DNA of 64,000 nt. Source: Effrenium voratum (lineage: Eukaryota > Sar > Dinophyceae > Suessiales > Symbiodiniaceae). Within the stretch, counting starts at the first letter, position 1, and every line of letters starts with the position of its first letter. Below are positions 12,227-24,800 of this stretch, in pieces. Below the pieces are notes generated by a model, which was not told where the DNA came from, did not search any database, and saw nothing but the letters and a program-made list of their open reading frames with translations. The position numbers were made by a program, and so were the translations under genes. The stretch spans positions 1,558,010 through 1,622,009 of the forward strand of contig CAUJNA010002890.1 in NCBI GenBank assembly GCA_963377175.1, given 5' to 3'.

Positions 12227-13449
12227 AGTAGTGACTTGAAATTTCTGGTGGTTTAGAGGTGATCCGGACCTGGTTTCCCATATATCCTCTAAAGCCAGGA
12301 GTTCAAATCCAAATCCAAACCAGCAATCCCAACCGAGTAAGTGCTACCTGGTGTTAAACGCAGAGGTTTTCTAGACACTCACCTACTGAAAAAGTGTCAA
12401 AACGGGTCAAAGTACATGTTTAGGAGGTAGGTGACCAAATTTGGACCATGTCTTTTCTGTCTCCCTTCAATACAGCTACCTATCAGCGTAATATGAGGGC
12501 TGGTCATTTTTTGTATTTTCGTACATGCTGGTTTCGTTTGTTCTGGGAACCTAGGGAGCACCCCCGGGGTTCAACCCCGATTAGAATAATGGTTGACCCG
12601 ATTGTGGTGATGAGAAAGTTGATATATGAACTCCAATTGACTTGGTGGTGGCAACTGAATCCCAGGGAATACATTCTTTTGAGCAATCATGGAGACCGTG
12701 TTTGTTCAAGCATGGAAGTGCACACGTTTCGCAAAGGATCCCTTGGTACCTCATACTTGCGGTCAGTTGAATCTGTGTTTGACGGATTGCCGAAAGAACC
12801 AAACCCACAACCACAAGTATTGAGAACCAAGGGTACCCATAACCCATATTTTTTTGGGGAACACAACCTACCTGTTTTTGAACTCGTACCCCACAACCGT
12901 GTTTTCTTTTTTTTTTTAATTGCGTACCAAAGTAGCCTCTGGCCTAACTCCGTCTAGTTGGAGACATACCCTCAGTTGCCCAAAGCGACTCGACCTTTTG
13001 GCCTTTCGGTTTTTCCTTGGCCAAGTTTGAGTGACCCCAAAAGGTGAACGAACCTTGTAGGGGTTGATTCCCCATTCTTTTCAGCCATCGTTCTTTTCAA
13101 AAAGCGATCCCCATTTCCTCAGGGTTTTTTGTGATTTTCATTTTTGTTTCTGGGACCGAACTGGGGCTTTGTGCGTACCCCGTTGTTCCAGCGAGGCCAA
13201 GAATGCGACTGCTGGGCCCGGGCCCCGGAAAAGCCCAGGGGCCTGAGAAATCCGAGCGCCAGGCGTTGGTTGTTTTGGACTTCATTTGGTCCCCCAGCAA
13301 TTGGTGCCAACTTTTACCGTTTTTCTTTTTTGGTTGGGAAGGTCCCCCTACTAAAATAGGACCACAGCAAAAAGTTGGCACCCTTAATTCACCTCTCAAA
13401 TCTGGAGGACCTAGACTTCATTTCGTGCCGTTGGACAGAATATCTTACC

Positions 13450-14757
13450 TTACATCACAACCTGGTAGTACACACGAAGGGAACCCTCTGCTTGGTGTAA
13501 GCACGCCCAAGGGAACCCTCTGTTTGATGTATCCGCGCCCAAGGGAAGCCTCTGCTTGATGAATCCCACATCACAACATGGTAGTAAACACGTGTAAGGA
13601 AACCCTTTGTTTGATGAATCCCACATCTCAACATGGTAGTAAACACGGGAACCCTCTGTTTGATGAACCCCACATCACAACATATTAGTAAACACGTCCA
13701 GGGAAACCCTCTGTTTGAGGAACCCCACATCACAACATGGTAGTACACACGCTCAAGGGAACCCTCTGCTTGATGTACGCACGCCCAAGGGAACCCTCTG
13801 TTTGATGAACCCCACAGCACAACATGGTAGTAAACACGTCCAAGGAAACCCTTTGTTTGATGAATCCCACATCACAACATGGTAGTAAACACGCCCAAGG
13901 GAACCCTCTAGTTGATGTAAGCACGCCCAAGGGAACCCTCTGTTTGATGAACCCCACATCACAACATGGTAGTAAACACGTCCAAGGAATCCCTCTGTTT
14001 GATGAATCCCACATCTCAACACGGTAGTAAACACGCCCAAGGGAACCCTCTGGTTGATGTAAGCACGCTCAAGGGAACCCTCTGTTTGATGAACCCCACA
14101 TCACAACATGGTAGTAAACACGTCCAAGGAATCCCTCTGTTTGATGAATCCCACATCTCAACACGGTAGTAAACACGCCCAAGGGAACCCTCTGGTTGAT
14201 GTAAGCACGCTCAAGGGAACCCTCTGTTTGATGAACCCCACATCACAACATGGTAGTAAACACGTCCAAGGAATCCCTCTGTTTGATGAATCCCACATCT
14301 CAACACGGTAGTAAACACGCCCAAGGAAACCCTCTGCTTGACGCAAGCACACCCAAGGGAACCCTCTGTTTGATGAATCCCACATCACAAAACACGTCGA
14401 AGAACACCCTCTGTTTGATGAATCTCACATCACCACATGGTAGTAAACACGCCCAAGGGAACCCTCTGCTTGATGTAAGCACGCCCAAGGGAACCATCTG
14501 TTCGATGAACCAGACATCACAACATGGTAGTAAACACGTCCAAGGCAACCCCCTGTTTGATGAATCCCACATCACAACATGGTAGTCAACACGCCCAAGG
14601 AAACCCTCTGCTTGATGTAAGCACGCCCAAGGGAACCCTTTGCTTGATGAACCCCACATCACAACATGGTAGTAAGCACGTCCAAGGAAACCCTCTGTTT
14701 GATGAATCCCACATCACAACATGGTAGTAAACACGCCCAAGGAAACCCTCTGCTTGG
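13450..14757. repeat. Minisatellite, 71/142-bp unit
   Basis: Tandem array whose core alternates GGGAACCCTCTGTTTGATG with ACATCACAACATGGTAG and AAACACGCCCAAG; higher-order period is about 142 bp. Short frames on both strands simply translate the repeat. The second copy of the array (38,466-39,631) lacks exactly one 142-bp unit. Confidence 0.93.
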
Positions 14758-14804
14758 TGTTTTACAGGGTGCTTGGGCTGACTGAAAAGGCGTTTTGCTG
14801 ATGG

Positions 14805-15435
14805 TCAAAAACCCGAGGTGTGCGTTTCGCCTTCGCGAAAGCGCGACTTTCGGGATATATATATACACATACGTTTGTCCAGCCCCGCCCCCCCCCATCC
14901 CCCTCCGTTGCAAAAGGAATGGCGGGTGTTGATGGGTACCTGGAGTCTCCTTCTGACCCTTAAAAAGTGGTTGGTCACTACCCAAAATGGGGTCATTGGC
15001 CCATTTTTGAAGGGTCAGACGGAGACTCCTGGAAGACTTACCCGATTGGCCTTTGGGGTGACGAAACATGGACCAACAAGAGAAAACACCAATACCAAGC
15101 GAAACTCACCATAAAACGGGTCAAAAGAAAATGTTTAAAACCACCAAGGGTCACGGAGACTCCAGGGTATACCAAGCTTTGGGTGTGGTGCCTGGATGTT
15201 TTCAGGTGTCATCAGACTTGGACCGGGACCAGGCGGTTCAGGTCCAAACCATGGCACGGAGCTCAGAATAAAACCAGCTCGATCGGCCGGCAGGGGGAAA
15301 ATTTACGTGGCTGTGGGTCAAAACCAATGGTACCATTTTGGGGTAGGTGCACTGCGGGTACGAGCTTTTGACCCATGGCCACGTCACCGTTCTCGGCAAG
15401 TTTTGTGTGTTGCGATGTGTTTTGTTTCTTCTTTT
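14805..15435. other. Right end of the duplicated segment
   Basis: Contains a palindromic CGCCTTCGCGAAAGCG, a short AT repeat, one CCTGGAGTCTCC element (14,939-15,032) and one TGGCTGTGGGTC element (15,305-15,384). Identity with 39,679-40,311 ends at 15,435 inside a T-rich tract. No coding signal was seen. Confidence 0.7.
15305..15384. mobile_element. Inverted-repeat element, TGGCTGTGGGTC termini
   Basis: 80 bp with ends ACGTGGCTGTGGGTCAAAAC and inverted CTTTTGACCCATGGCCACGT. Relatives at 5,723-5,853, 8,288-8,412, 11,752-11,835, 24,345-24,660 and 60,533-60,645. Confidence 0.8.
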
Positions 15436-15794
15436 GGCCAACCCAGGAAGTGAGGAATGGTCTACCCAGTTCAGATGATGACAATCCTGAACAGTAAAGA
15501 ATGGTGGTTCTATGAACCCAACCAATGTTTGAATAGTGGCTTGCCTGAACCCCAGCCCAGTGCTTCTAGTTCGCACTATAGTAGGCAACCCTTCGGAATT
15601 CTAACCTCTAGGTTTTACCATGGATGGTTGCCCTGGAAGCACTGGCTGCCATTTGCTTAAGAATATTGTATATCCTCCCTTGTTGGTTTTAAGAAGGCAT
15701 TTATCACTACTGGAAATATTAAACAAACAAAAATCCGGGGGTCTTAACCAAATGGAAGCTGAGGAGGGTATAGGAGGAGAACAACGGCGCTCAG
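15436..15794. other. Upstream of HAD copy 2 first recognised exon
   Basis: Unique sequence with an element of the CCCAGTGCTTC family (about 15,559-15,645) and an element of the CTTCCATTTGCT family (15,649-15,758) ending shortly before the first recognised exon. No promoter motif or TATA-like element could be supported. Confidence 0.5.
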
Positions 15795-15818
15795 GCACAG
15801 AGGAGAAGAGCAGATCGG

Positions 15819-15881
15819 AGCACGGCGCAGGTCGCCGGCATCTCTGCAGTGGTAAAAGCGGGCTACGACGGCCTGCTGCTG
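15819..15881 (+). CDS. HAD hydrolase copy 2 N-terminal exon (GYDGLLL)
   Basis: The frame reads STAQVAGISAVVKAGYDGLLL. The pattern GIS...YD-x-(L)4 is what immediately precedes the catalytic Asp in HAD IIA proteins. In-frame TGA follows at 15,885, so the exon must end near 15,881. The acceptor is unclear (AG at 15,829-15,830 or upstream), and upstream residues are basic. Confidence 0.65.
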
Positions 15882-18800
15882 CTTTGACTTTTTGCTTGGT
15901 GCATTTTGCTCATAGGTTTAGTTTGGTTTAACAAGGATACCAAAAGGGGACGAGTATCTGTTTCTTCCAGACTCGCTACTTATCACCCGGCATACTGTTT
16001 GGGAAGAGCAGTTGATTGGCAAACAGACACTTTGGGTGCATTTTGCTTGCTGCAAGTACCTAGGGACTATCATACAACTAGTACATGGCCCTGTAGCCAC
16101 CTGAGAAACACACATCATGGGCCTCTAAAGCCTTATTAAGGCCGTATCTTTGGTGCATTTTGCTTGGATGTTAGGACTTCAACTTTTTGCAAACTTAGTT
16201 GGGTTTTCCGTATTAAGCCACTGAAAGTTAAACTTTTAGCAGGGGAGCAGAAAGCAACCGAGTCTTGCTTCCTGGTGCGATAGGTAGGGAATGACCCAGT
16301 GGTTGTGGGAATGAACTTAGGGATTTGTTTTCAGGAAACTATAGGGGCTGGTGTTTTGGGGTCATTCCCTCACAATGGCTTTGGCAGTCCTTTTGGTTTC
16401 CCTTTAAAAACTACCCAACAAGGGGACCCATATGAACCATAATTTACCCCGTCAGCTGGAAGCTGTGGGGTCTGTGCCCAGAAATTGGGCGACCGGGTGG
16501 TTTGGGGCTTTAAGGGAGGGTTCTGGAGGGTTCCGGGGCTGTTGGGGATTCCGCCCGGGCGTATTATTGAGGTTAGACTGAACATGAAACAGAATCAGAA
16601 CGTTGTTGCTCTCTTTGATGTGCACCCTTGTTAATTGTCCGATACGCCTGTGGGCCCTATAAAGGTATTTTTGGGTAGTTGATTCGAATTGTTGCGCCAT
16701 CCCCGAAAAGTGACCTAATGCCTGAACGTGTATGCCCCACTTTGGTTGTCGACAGCGTGCCTGTTTGAAGCGACTTTCGGGCACAACAAGTGGAGGCTTT
16801 GATTGTAGGAGAACCCGCAGAACCACCATTTAGGAGGTTCCTCCAACAACGACACACGCATGTGTTGTTGCCAAGAGGAGCTTCAGGAAGAAGGGGGGAC
16901 GGATTCGCGCAGATGTTTGGAAACGCCACGTGTACCGACATTTGAGTGAAACTGCGCTTGACCTGTAGTCGGCCTCTCTTACCCATTGTCTGTACTATAT
17001 ACATATATATATATATACATATATTAGTATAATAATAGCAGTCAAAATAATAAAACAACAATAATAGTATTAATCATAAATAATAGTAGTAATGCATATT
17101 AATAATGACAATTAATACTAAAAAAATAATAATGATAAATAACTATAGTAATACTATTAACAAAATAATAATATTTCAACCACTAATACTACAACTACTA
17201 TCAACAATGAAAGTCTAGTAGTAATAATACTAATAAAACTAGTACTAATAGTATTAATAATGATAATAAAAAACATTTTCATAACAATAAAGTTTTTCAA
17301 CTATTAGTAATACTCATAATAACAATAACAAGCTTTGTATACATATTTATACAGCAAGACCATTGCAGTGGTAAAGGTGAGCCAACCTGATTTCACCAGG
17401 TTGCTGGCGCCCTAATTCCCAGTGCTTGTGTGTGCCCTGTTTGTTTCAGGTAAGCCTCAATGGGTGGTTAAATTGGCTTGGGCACTGTCGCATCCAATTC
17501 GGCAGTAGCAGCAACACGGCCATTCAGGCACAGAAGTCTTTACATGCCTAGAACGAAAGAAGTAATTCAAAGTGTGATCTCCTTCCCTAGGGTTCCGATG
17601 CGCATTAAAATAATGGCGAGGACCCATTTTAGATGATAATCCTGAACGGTAAGCAATGGTTATGCTATCCCCCGTTTGTTTAGTGGTAGCAACTAAATCC
17701 CAGGGACCATCCAGTTGGGGAGTTGTGGTATCGCGTGAGACTCGTTCACAATAGTATGCTGGTATGCTGGTATGCTGTTGTCTCTGTCCAGCCAAGGCTT
17801 GATCAATACGGCGCCCCTTGGCATGGTGAGAGCATGCGTCGATGGCTGTTGGTTTCTGCTTGGCATGAGTGCGTTGAAACTTGTAAGCGACATGTTCCAT
17901 GCGACTCAGGAGCTGCTCATGCAGAGCACCAAGGGTACCCCCATCTTGTGTGTTGGATCCAGTCACACCGCGTATCAGACAGGAGTTTGGCTATTAGTTG
18001 GCAATCACACCGCGTATTAGACATGCATTGCCAGGTGCAACTACATCGTTGCTTACATCCGCGTGCATGTGGCGATGGAAACTACCAATTTAAGAGCGTT
18101 GCAGGCTATGCATTGGGAAGGCACAGCCTTGCGTGCAAGCAGATTAGATGTGATTCATTGAGACATACCGAAACATGAAGTAACTTAGCACAACACGGGT
18201 GTTAAGCTATTCATTTACCCTAAAGCCCTTAATCTACTAAGTACTGTCCAAAAGACCGTCGCTTGAGGATTCTGGTTGTTATTTGCACCGATTGGGTGCC
18301 TGATTGCCCCAAAAGGGGAACCGTGGTTTGATCTTGACAGCGAAACAAACCCTTCACCTTTGGGTGTTTGCCTGTGTTGGGCCATGCTCAGTCATGGCAA
18401 CCCAGAGGTGGCTGTGGGTCAGAAATAGGTACCGAAAATGGCTTGAATCTGCGGGTGGCTTGATTTTGATCCATACCCAGGAATTGGGAAACTGAGCAAA
18501 GCTGTGCCTCAGGTTCTTCACGATGGAAAGCGGCTCTTGCCCGACACCTTGGACTGTTTAGCCGAGCTCCGGCAACGGAAGGCCAGCCAACCACTCGCCG
18601 GTTTTCTCGTGGCGTCATGTTTCCTTTTCTCGGTTTTTCGGCGGTGTGTGAGACTCACTCACCAGCCATGTTGGGGGCAATGTGCCGTATCCCCACCGGA
18701 TCCTTTACATGCTTGTCGTTGGGAAACATTTTTTACATTTTTGCTTATGGTGGTTTAGTGGTTGAAATCCAAACCCACTTAGCTGCAAAAAAATGATTTT

Positions 18801-21800
18801 TTGCTCCCCAAACCCAACGAACGTCAAGCAAGTGGAATTGGGGGGAGGATTTCGACACCTGAGATCTGCATTGGTTCCATTTCCGCCCCCTCCCCCTCAA
18901 GGTGGTGGTGGTGGTGGTGGAAAACTCGCTCGACTCCCGAAGGCGAAGCCTATCCGTTCATTTCTTGCTCCCACCAGGCTCAGCCTGGGATTTAGACCAC
19001 CCTTCATCTAAATTCGGTCCTTATCATTCCTTTGATGGGAATTGGGGCAGGTGTGTTTTTGTTTTCTTTCTACCCAGAGGCTCCGATCGGCTTCGGCTTT
19101 CAATGGCTTCGACCCGGCCCCGTTACACACCCCGGTGGTTGGGAGCCTCGTAGGCATGTGGAGACTTCAGGCCCCCGCGCCGAAAACGGCCATGTCGCCG
19201 TCATTCGCAGCAGTGGAGCAGTGCCAGTGGAGTTCAACTGTTTTTTTGCAGGGGATCGGAATTCGAACAGCTCCCACAAAGCTCCTCCTGGAGTCGCCAT
19301 GACTATTAAAAAATGGTTGGTCAGTACCCAAAATCATCGCAATCATGGCCCCAAAGCGTGTTGTTTTTTTGCGGGGGGCTGGTCTTGTCCGTGGCCGGAG
19401 AGCACTTCCAAGCCGCTTTCTTCGTTTGACTTCGTGTGCTAGGTGGCGCTGGCCATCGTCTCCAACTCCCCCTGCGAGGCGCAGAAGGCCCAGAGCCGGG
19501 TGGAGGACTTAGGCCTCAGACCCGAGGACCGACACGACTCGGGCAGAGCCTCACTTCCATTTGCTTTGTTTTTGTTTTTTTGTTTCCCCCTGTTGGTTTA
19601 AAAGGGAATCTATCATTACTGGATTTTTTATTTATTTTTTTCCGGGGGTCTTAGCCAAATGGAAGGTCATCGCGCTCGGGAGAGAGGGCAGAGCGTCATA
19701 TAGCCCAAGAGGGGCTCTTGGTACCCCTTCCACCCCCCTCCTTTTCGAAGGGGACCCACACAGTATGCCCTAAATATGTATGTATATATGTATATATATA
19801 TATATATACACATTTATAGATACATGTTGTAACATATATATAATATATATGGGTCTGGGGGTGTCTTCTTTTTGAGGGTACCCCTGTTCTGTGGTGTTCA
19901 GGGGAAACAACCAGGCAAACCACAATTTGAGTGGGTCCACTGACAACACCACATCCATTTGAGCAGCGCCAGAAACCCTGACAATACAAAGTAAAAAAGG
20001 GGGGTGTCCTATAGAATCCCCGCGAAAGCCAAAACGCAGGCCGCGAAAGCTTGCGAAAGCTTATCGCGAAAGTAACCAAAGAAGGTCCCGCCGCGAAAGA
20101 CCCGCGAAAGCCTGCATGCTGTGTGACGCTCCGCCGCGAAAGCGTCGCGAAAGCAATTCTAAAGAAACCAAAGCCCGCGAAGGCAAAACATGGGTTCGCG
20201 AAAGCATCGCGAAAGGGTCCGCGAAAGCAAGTTTATAGGACCGCTTTTTACACAAGAGTATTTGGCACGGCTCATTTGTGTTTGTGGATATATGCACATT
20301 GTAACAAACAATGCAGGTTGTTGTCCATGGCTTTGAGCCCAGGATTCCTTCTTTCCAGAAACTCAAGGTCAGAGGATGGCAAAAGAAAACCAAGAGAACC
20401 AACAAGAGATGGAAAGTGGACCACCAAGAACCAAGAGAACCAATGGATGAATGGTAAGATCCATTTACCTGTATAGTACCCTGAGGGTCCCCATACTCCA
20501 TAGCTGTGGTAATTCCGATCAGGCCTCAATGACCATCCCAACAAGGTCTTCAATGTGTTGTTTTCTGTGTTGTTGTTTTTGGGGGATGGGCGAGGGAAGG
20601 TGACCATGTATTTCCCTTGTTTCTAAGACGGTTTCCAGTACCCCCAAGCCACAAACCCCTTGTTTTCTGTGGTGTATATAGAGTAGAAGCCGTTGTATAG
20701 TGGCTATAGAGTGAAAGCCGGGTGAATGTTACAACACCTCAGGGAAAAGGGTCCCTACCGACGAACACTTGCTGCTTGGGTTCATTTTGTTATTTGATTT
20801 TTCCGCTTGGTGATTTCTTTCATTTGCTTTTGAACCGTTTCATGGTGAGTTTCACTTGGCAGGCTGGGTGTTTTCTCTTTCTGGTCCATGTGTCACCCCA
20901 AAGGCCAATCGGAGAAGTCTTGTCCCCAATCAGTTCTCGCGCCCCGAGAGGTCGGATGTACCAAGTGACACCGACTGAGTCATAAGTTCACAGACGGATT
21001 TATTTTTTTAAGGTCACCCCCCAGAATTGTGGTGTCCCTTCTCCTTTTAAAGCTAACCAACAAGGAGCACCCTGAAAATCACACCCAAATTCTTCGAGAA
21101 AGGTCCCACATGGACAACCCTGGCCCATAAACATCGATGGACCAACTGAGACGACGGCTTCGCCGGCTTCGTCAAAGGCAGGCTTTTTTATGACTACCCC
21201 TCGGTAGAAAGCTTGGAGGCAGAATCTAAGGGGGTTGGTAAATAATTGCCAATCGTTTGCTCCTACAATCATGACTAGACTTGGTTTTAAAGTGCCCCGC
21301 AACCCCCGTGTTGGCCCTTATAGCATCAGACTTCTCAGGGTCATTTGAGAGTTTGAGGGTCCAGGGCCTTTGCGGTGATCCTGGGATTCAGGCAGTTGGC
21401 ACCACTAAACAGTGGTTGGGTCAATATAGTCACCATTCTTGTTTTCCGTTCAGGACTGTCATCATCTAAGTGCTATTCTTTCATTGGGAATGGGTTCAAG
21501 AACCCTAGGATGTCCCTCAAGAAACGGGGGCACCTAAGCAGAGGGAGCCTCCTGGGCGGTTCTTCTCTTTTTTTGCGTGAATCCCAAAACCGTTCTTTTC
21601 GCACCGATCGTAGGAGGGCGTGCGTTGCGTCGGACTCGCCCAGCTCGACGATTCGCACGGAGGACTTTGTGTCCTTTGTTTTGGTTTCCCTTTAACACCA
21701 CCAAAAAGGGGTACCAACGCCAAAAAACAAAACGCGAAACAAAACCAACGTCCCCAAGCTCGCCATGTCCTCGCTTCTCCCTCGCTTCTCCCGATTCGCC

Positions 21801-24800
21801 TCGCTCGCGTTGCGCGCGCGGGGGTAGGACTTTGTGTCCTTCGTGACCTCCGGGGACCTGGCGAAGCGACATCTGCAGCTCCTTATCTCCGAAGCTGCGC
21901 CGGCGCGACTGCGGTGCCTCTTTATCTCCCACGAGGCACGGGGGGCTTTGGCAGTTTTGGGCGGCCGTGGTTAGAAGGGGGGCGGGGAATTTTGGGGAGA
22001 TGGGGGTGGGGTTGCTCAAAGGAGACCCTTGTTGTTTTTGCGAGTTTCCCTTAGGGTGAGGGGTTTAAAGGTAGACGTATTGCTCATTGTTGGGGGAAGA
22101 TGTCAATTTCGAAGGGAAGCTTGAGGGTCCAGGTCAGTCCAGGAATCATTTGCTAACAGCAAGAGCATCGATTCACCTGGTGGTTTTTAAGCTGGCCCCA
22201 ATACATCCTTCAAGTTTTTTCTTTTTTTTTGGGGGGGGACGGCCTCTTGTTTTTTGAGTTTACTTTGAAAGAGACACCTTAGTGGTAGCGCCAGGCAAAG
22301 CGGAATGGCCAGTTGCCGGTGTGTTCCTTTGGCATGAAGTGTAAGGAAGCACCAGAAGCCCAGTACTCACTTGCTTGCCCAAAGCACATGGAAAGCTTCA
22401 GAAGCAGCACCCAGTACATCCGTGCCAATCCTTTCAGGTCCAGGGGCTTTGTAAGAGGTTAGTAAGCCTGGTGAGACAACCCACTGAATGGAGACTCAGA
22501 ACCGTAGTACGTGGGTTATCGCCATGGTTATTGCCCACTTACTAAGTACCCTGCCCCTTAAGTAAAGAAACCAACAACAACACGCAGCAAACGGCACTGG
22601 ATACCATCGCCAAAAAAGCATCAGGCTGTTGATTTCGTTTGTTCAATGAAGGGTCATTACCCTCCCATGGAACCTGACGTTGGGGGGGGGTCCTGGTTTG
22701 GACCGTTTTCCTGTTAAAGGGACCCCGGAACAGTCAGGTTTCAGGCTAATTGGTGGGGGAATCTATCTTGACTGCTATTGGGTTGGATCTTTAGACTTTC
22801 ACTTTTTGGGAAATCAAGGGGTCTTCCACCAAACCCGAATTAGTTAATCATTTTTCTCAGGGGGGTCAACAGCAACTAAGCTATTTGGAGACATCCTCCA
22901 TTTCAGAGAACCTTTCGTCAGGATCATCTACAGCGAGGCACTTGGTCGCCAGAGGCGAACCACTCGCGCGAAGTCGGGTCGAGTTGGGTTCGAGTTGGTG
23001 GTCAGGAACCCTTACTACTTGGAGGTTTGGCCAAATTACTTGGTGGCAAGCCCAGCCCTTAGCGGTTCCTTAGCTTTTTCGCATTTTTTAGTGTTTTAGT
23101 GGTAGTTTCCATTTAACCCACTGAAAGTTAAACTCTAGGCGCCCCAGTAGTGCCCTTTTACCCTGTCTTGGGGGAGGAATCCTCACTAAAATAGACTTTA
23201 GAAAGAAGGGTACCCTTATTCTAACCAACCTCTACTGGAGGACCTAGACTTGGAGCTATAAGCCCCTCTAAAAGGACTCTCTTATTGGTAGGTTATCACA
23301 TTTTCACTCATTTTCTTAGCCGTTTAAAAGACCAGCTTGGCAGAATAGACAGCAAAGTATTAAGTATAAGGGATCCTACTCAGGGAGCCGTGACCCACAG
23401 AAAGTGTTGACCGCAAATGGACTTGACAAAATCAGGGGTCCTAAAAGAGAAGCCATTCCATTGTGTGGCAGCCACTTAACCTTCCCTTTGCTTAAGAATA
23501 TGTTATGTTTTGCTGTTGGTTTTTAAAGGGAATACATCACTATTGGAAATCTGTGTTCTGTTCAGAGGGGCTCAATTTAGATGATGAGTTACTCCACGGG
23601 AAAGAATGGTGATTGAAAATGACCCCCCCGCTCATTGATTTTCAATGGTGGCGGCCTGGCCGAATCCCAGGATGTCGCAAAAGGGGTCATGTTCCATACT
23701 GTCTGGGTGAATTATGACGACCTCACAGTCCTCACCCCAAATGGGGGTTTATGTTGGGAATAGCCCCCCAAGCACCTTTTTTCAGGTTGGTGAAGTATTA
23801 TAATTCACCCAGATACTGTGGATGTTTGCGAACCCCGTTGGCACCAAAGAAATCATGGAGTTCTTGTGTATCAACCAAGGGCGTTCGATCAGCGACCGCT
23901 TCAAAGCGGATGCTTCGAATTGAACATTCACATGGGAAACCCTCCCCAAAAAGGGAGCTCCCACGCTTCAATTTGCTGTTTTGTTTCTTTCTTTATTTTA
24001 TATGTTTTTTTCCCCTTGTTTGGTTTTAATGATTTTATCACTACTTCCACGTGTCTTAACCAAATGGAAGCAAGAAGATTCCTGTGCTGCCTGGACCCTA
24101 ACGCCTCGATGGGGATATTGTCCCAACACATGGCTATCACATGGCTGTGCTGTAAATTTGTGGACCCCTTTTGGTTGGTATTTGAAGGGACACCAACAGA
24201 AACCACCTATTTGTTTGCTTTCATATTTTGAGAAACACCCATATGGGCGTGATTCCCTTTTTTCCGTCGCAACATGGATTTTGTTTTTCCTTGCGTTATT
24301 CCTTTCGAACCACCCCAAAACAGGGTGCCCTCAAAACATTGAGGGACCCATATGGCTGTGGTTGTCAAAACCAATAGGATCCCATTTTGGTTGGTAGGTG
24401 AATTCACCACCCATTTTGGTCTAATTTGATCCCTTTTTGGTTGGTTGGTGAGTTCACCACCCATTTTAGGCTTCCTATTTTAGTGGTTGGATTGAATCGG
24501 ATGTTCACTGGGGGCTAACCGGGCTTGGGATTTCGACCCATGTAGTGACCCATATGGTACCATTTTGGGGTAGGTGAACTCACCACCCATTCTCGTCTAG
24601 TTTAGTGAAAAAAAACAGTTAACATGTTCACTGAAGTTACGAAATTTGGACCCATGGCCATGCGGCTTTTCCAGTTGCCGAGTCCGGCGGCGGTCGGGGC
24701 CAGGAGTTGAGGATCATGGGCCTCGAGTTGGTCGCCTCAGCGCAGGACTCGCTGACCCCAAGATCTAAGTGAAGCCATCGGGTGAGCCCACACCACGTGG

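Larger units (their letters stand above)
9557..13449. other. Region downstream of HAD copy 1: 3' flank and weak exon candidates
   Basis: GC-rich 3' flank to about 9,660, then mostly repetitive sequence with candidate exons at about 10,045-10,188, 11,679 and 13,190-13,270. Also present are a GGGGT tract near 10,705-10,748, a spliced-leader-like sequence at 12,211-12,226, and one element of the CTAGGTCC family near 13,288-13,413. No family could be recognised. The whole stretch is repeated at 34,573-38,465. Confidence 0.5.
1..15435. repeat. First copy of the 15.3-kb duplicated segment
   Basis: Direct repeat partner of 25,017-40,311. The homology may extend to the left of position 1. Its right end at 15,435 falls in TTTGTTTCTTCTTTT, after which the two copies are unrelated. 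Confidence 0.97.
19527..21827 (+). other. Intron (GA-AG), 2.3 kb
   Basis: Carries the CTTCCATTTGCT element 19,554-19,665, an AT tract near 19,785-19,850, the CGCGAAAGC cluster (20,019-20,230), and a 16-bp direct repeat of the downstream exon start at 21,661-21,676. The GC-rich patch 21,610-21,660 looks exon-like but has 49 nt and would break the frame. Confidence 0.6.

Noticed and set aside
12448..12957. A 169-codon + strand frame
   Set aside because: It runs through a GGGTTCAACCCC-family element and homopolymers (FFFFF), so it looks like intergenic sequence rather than an exon; the duplicate at 37,464 adds no evidence.
13455..14727. Frames of 67-136 codons repeated in the 142-bp array
   Set aside because: They recur with the minisatellite unit and show no independent coding signal.
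17020..17350. Replication origin or centromere-like AT block
   Set aside because: Only degenerate AAT repeats; nothing specific supports such a role.
21611..21659. GC-rich exon-like patch before the VTSGD exon
   Set aside because: 49 nt long, so including it between two phase-0 exons would shift the HAD frame; direct joining gives a perfect family match.
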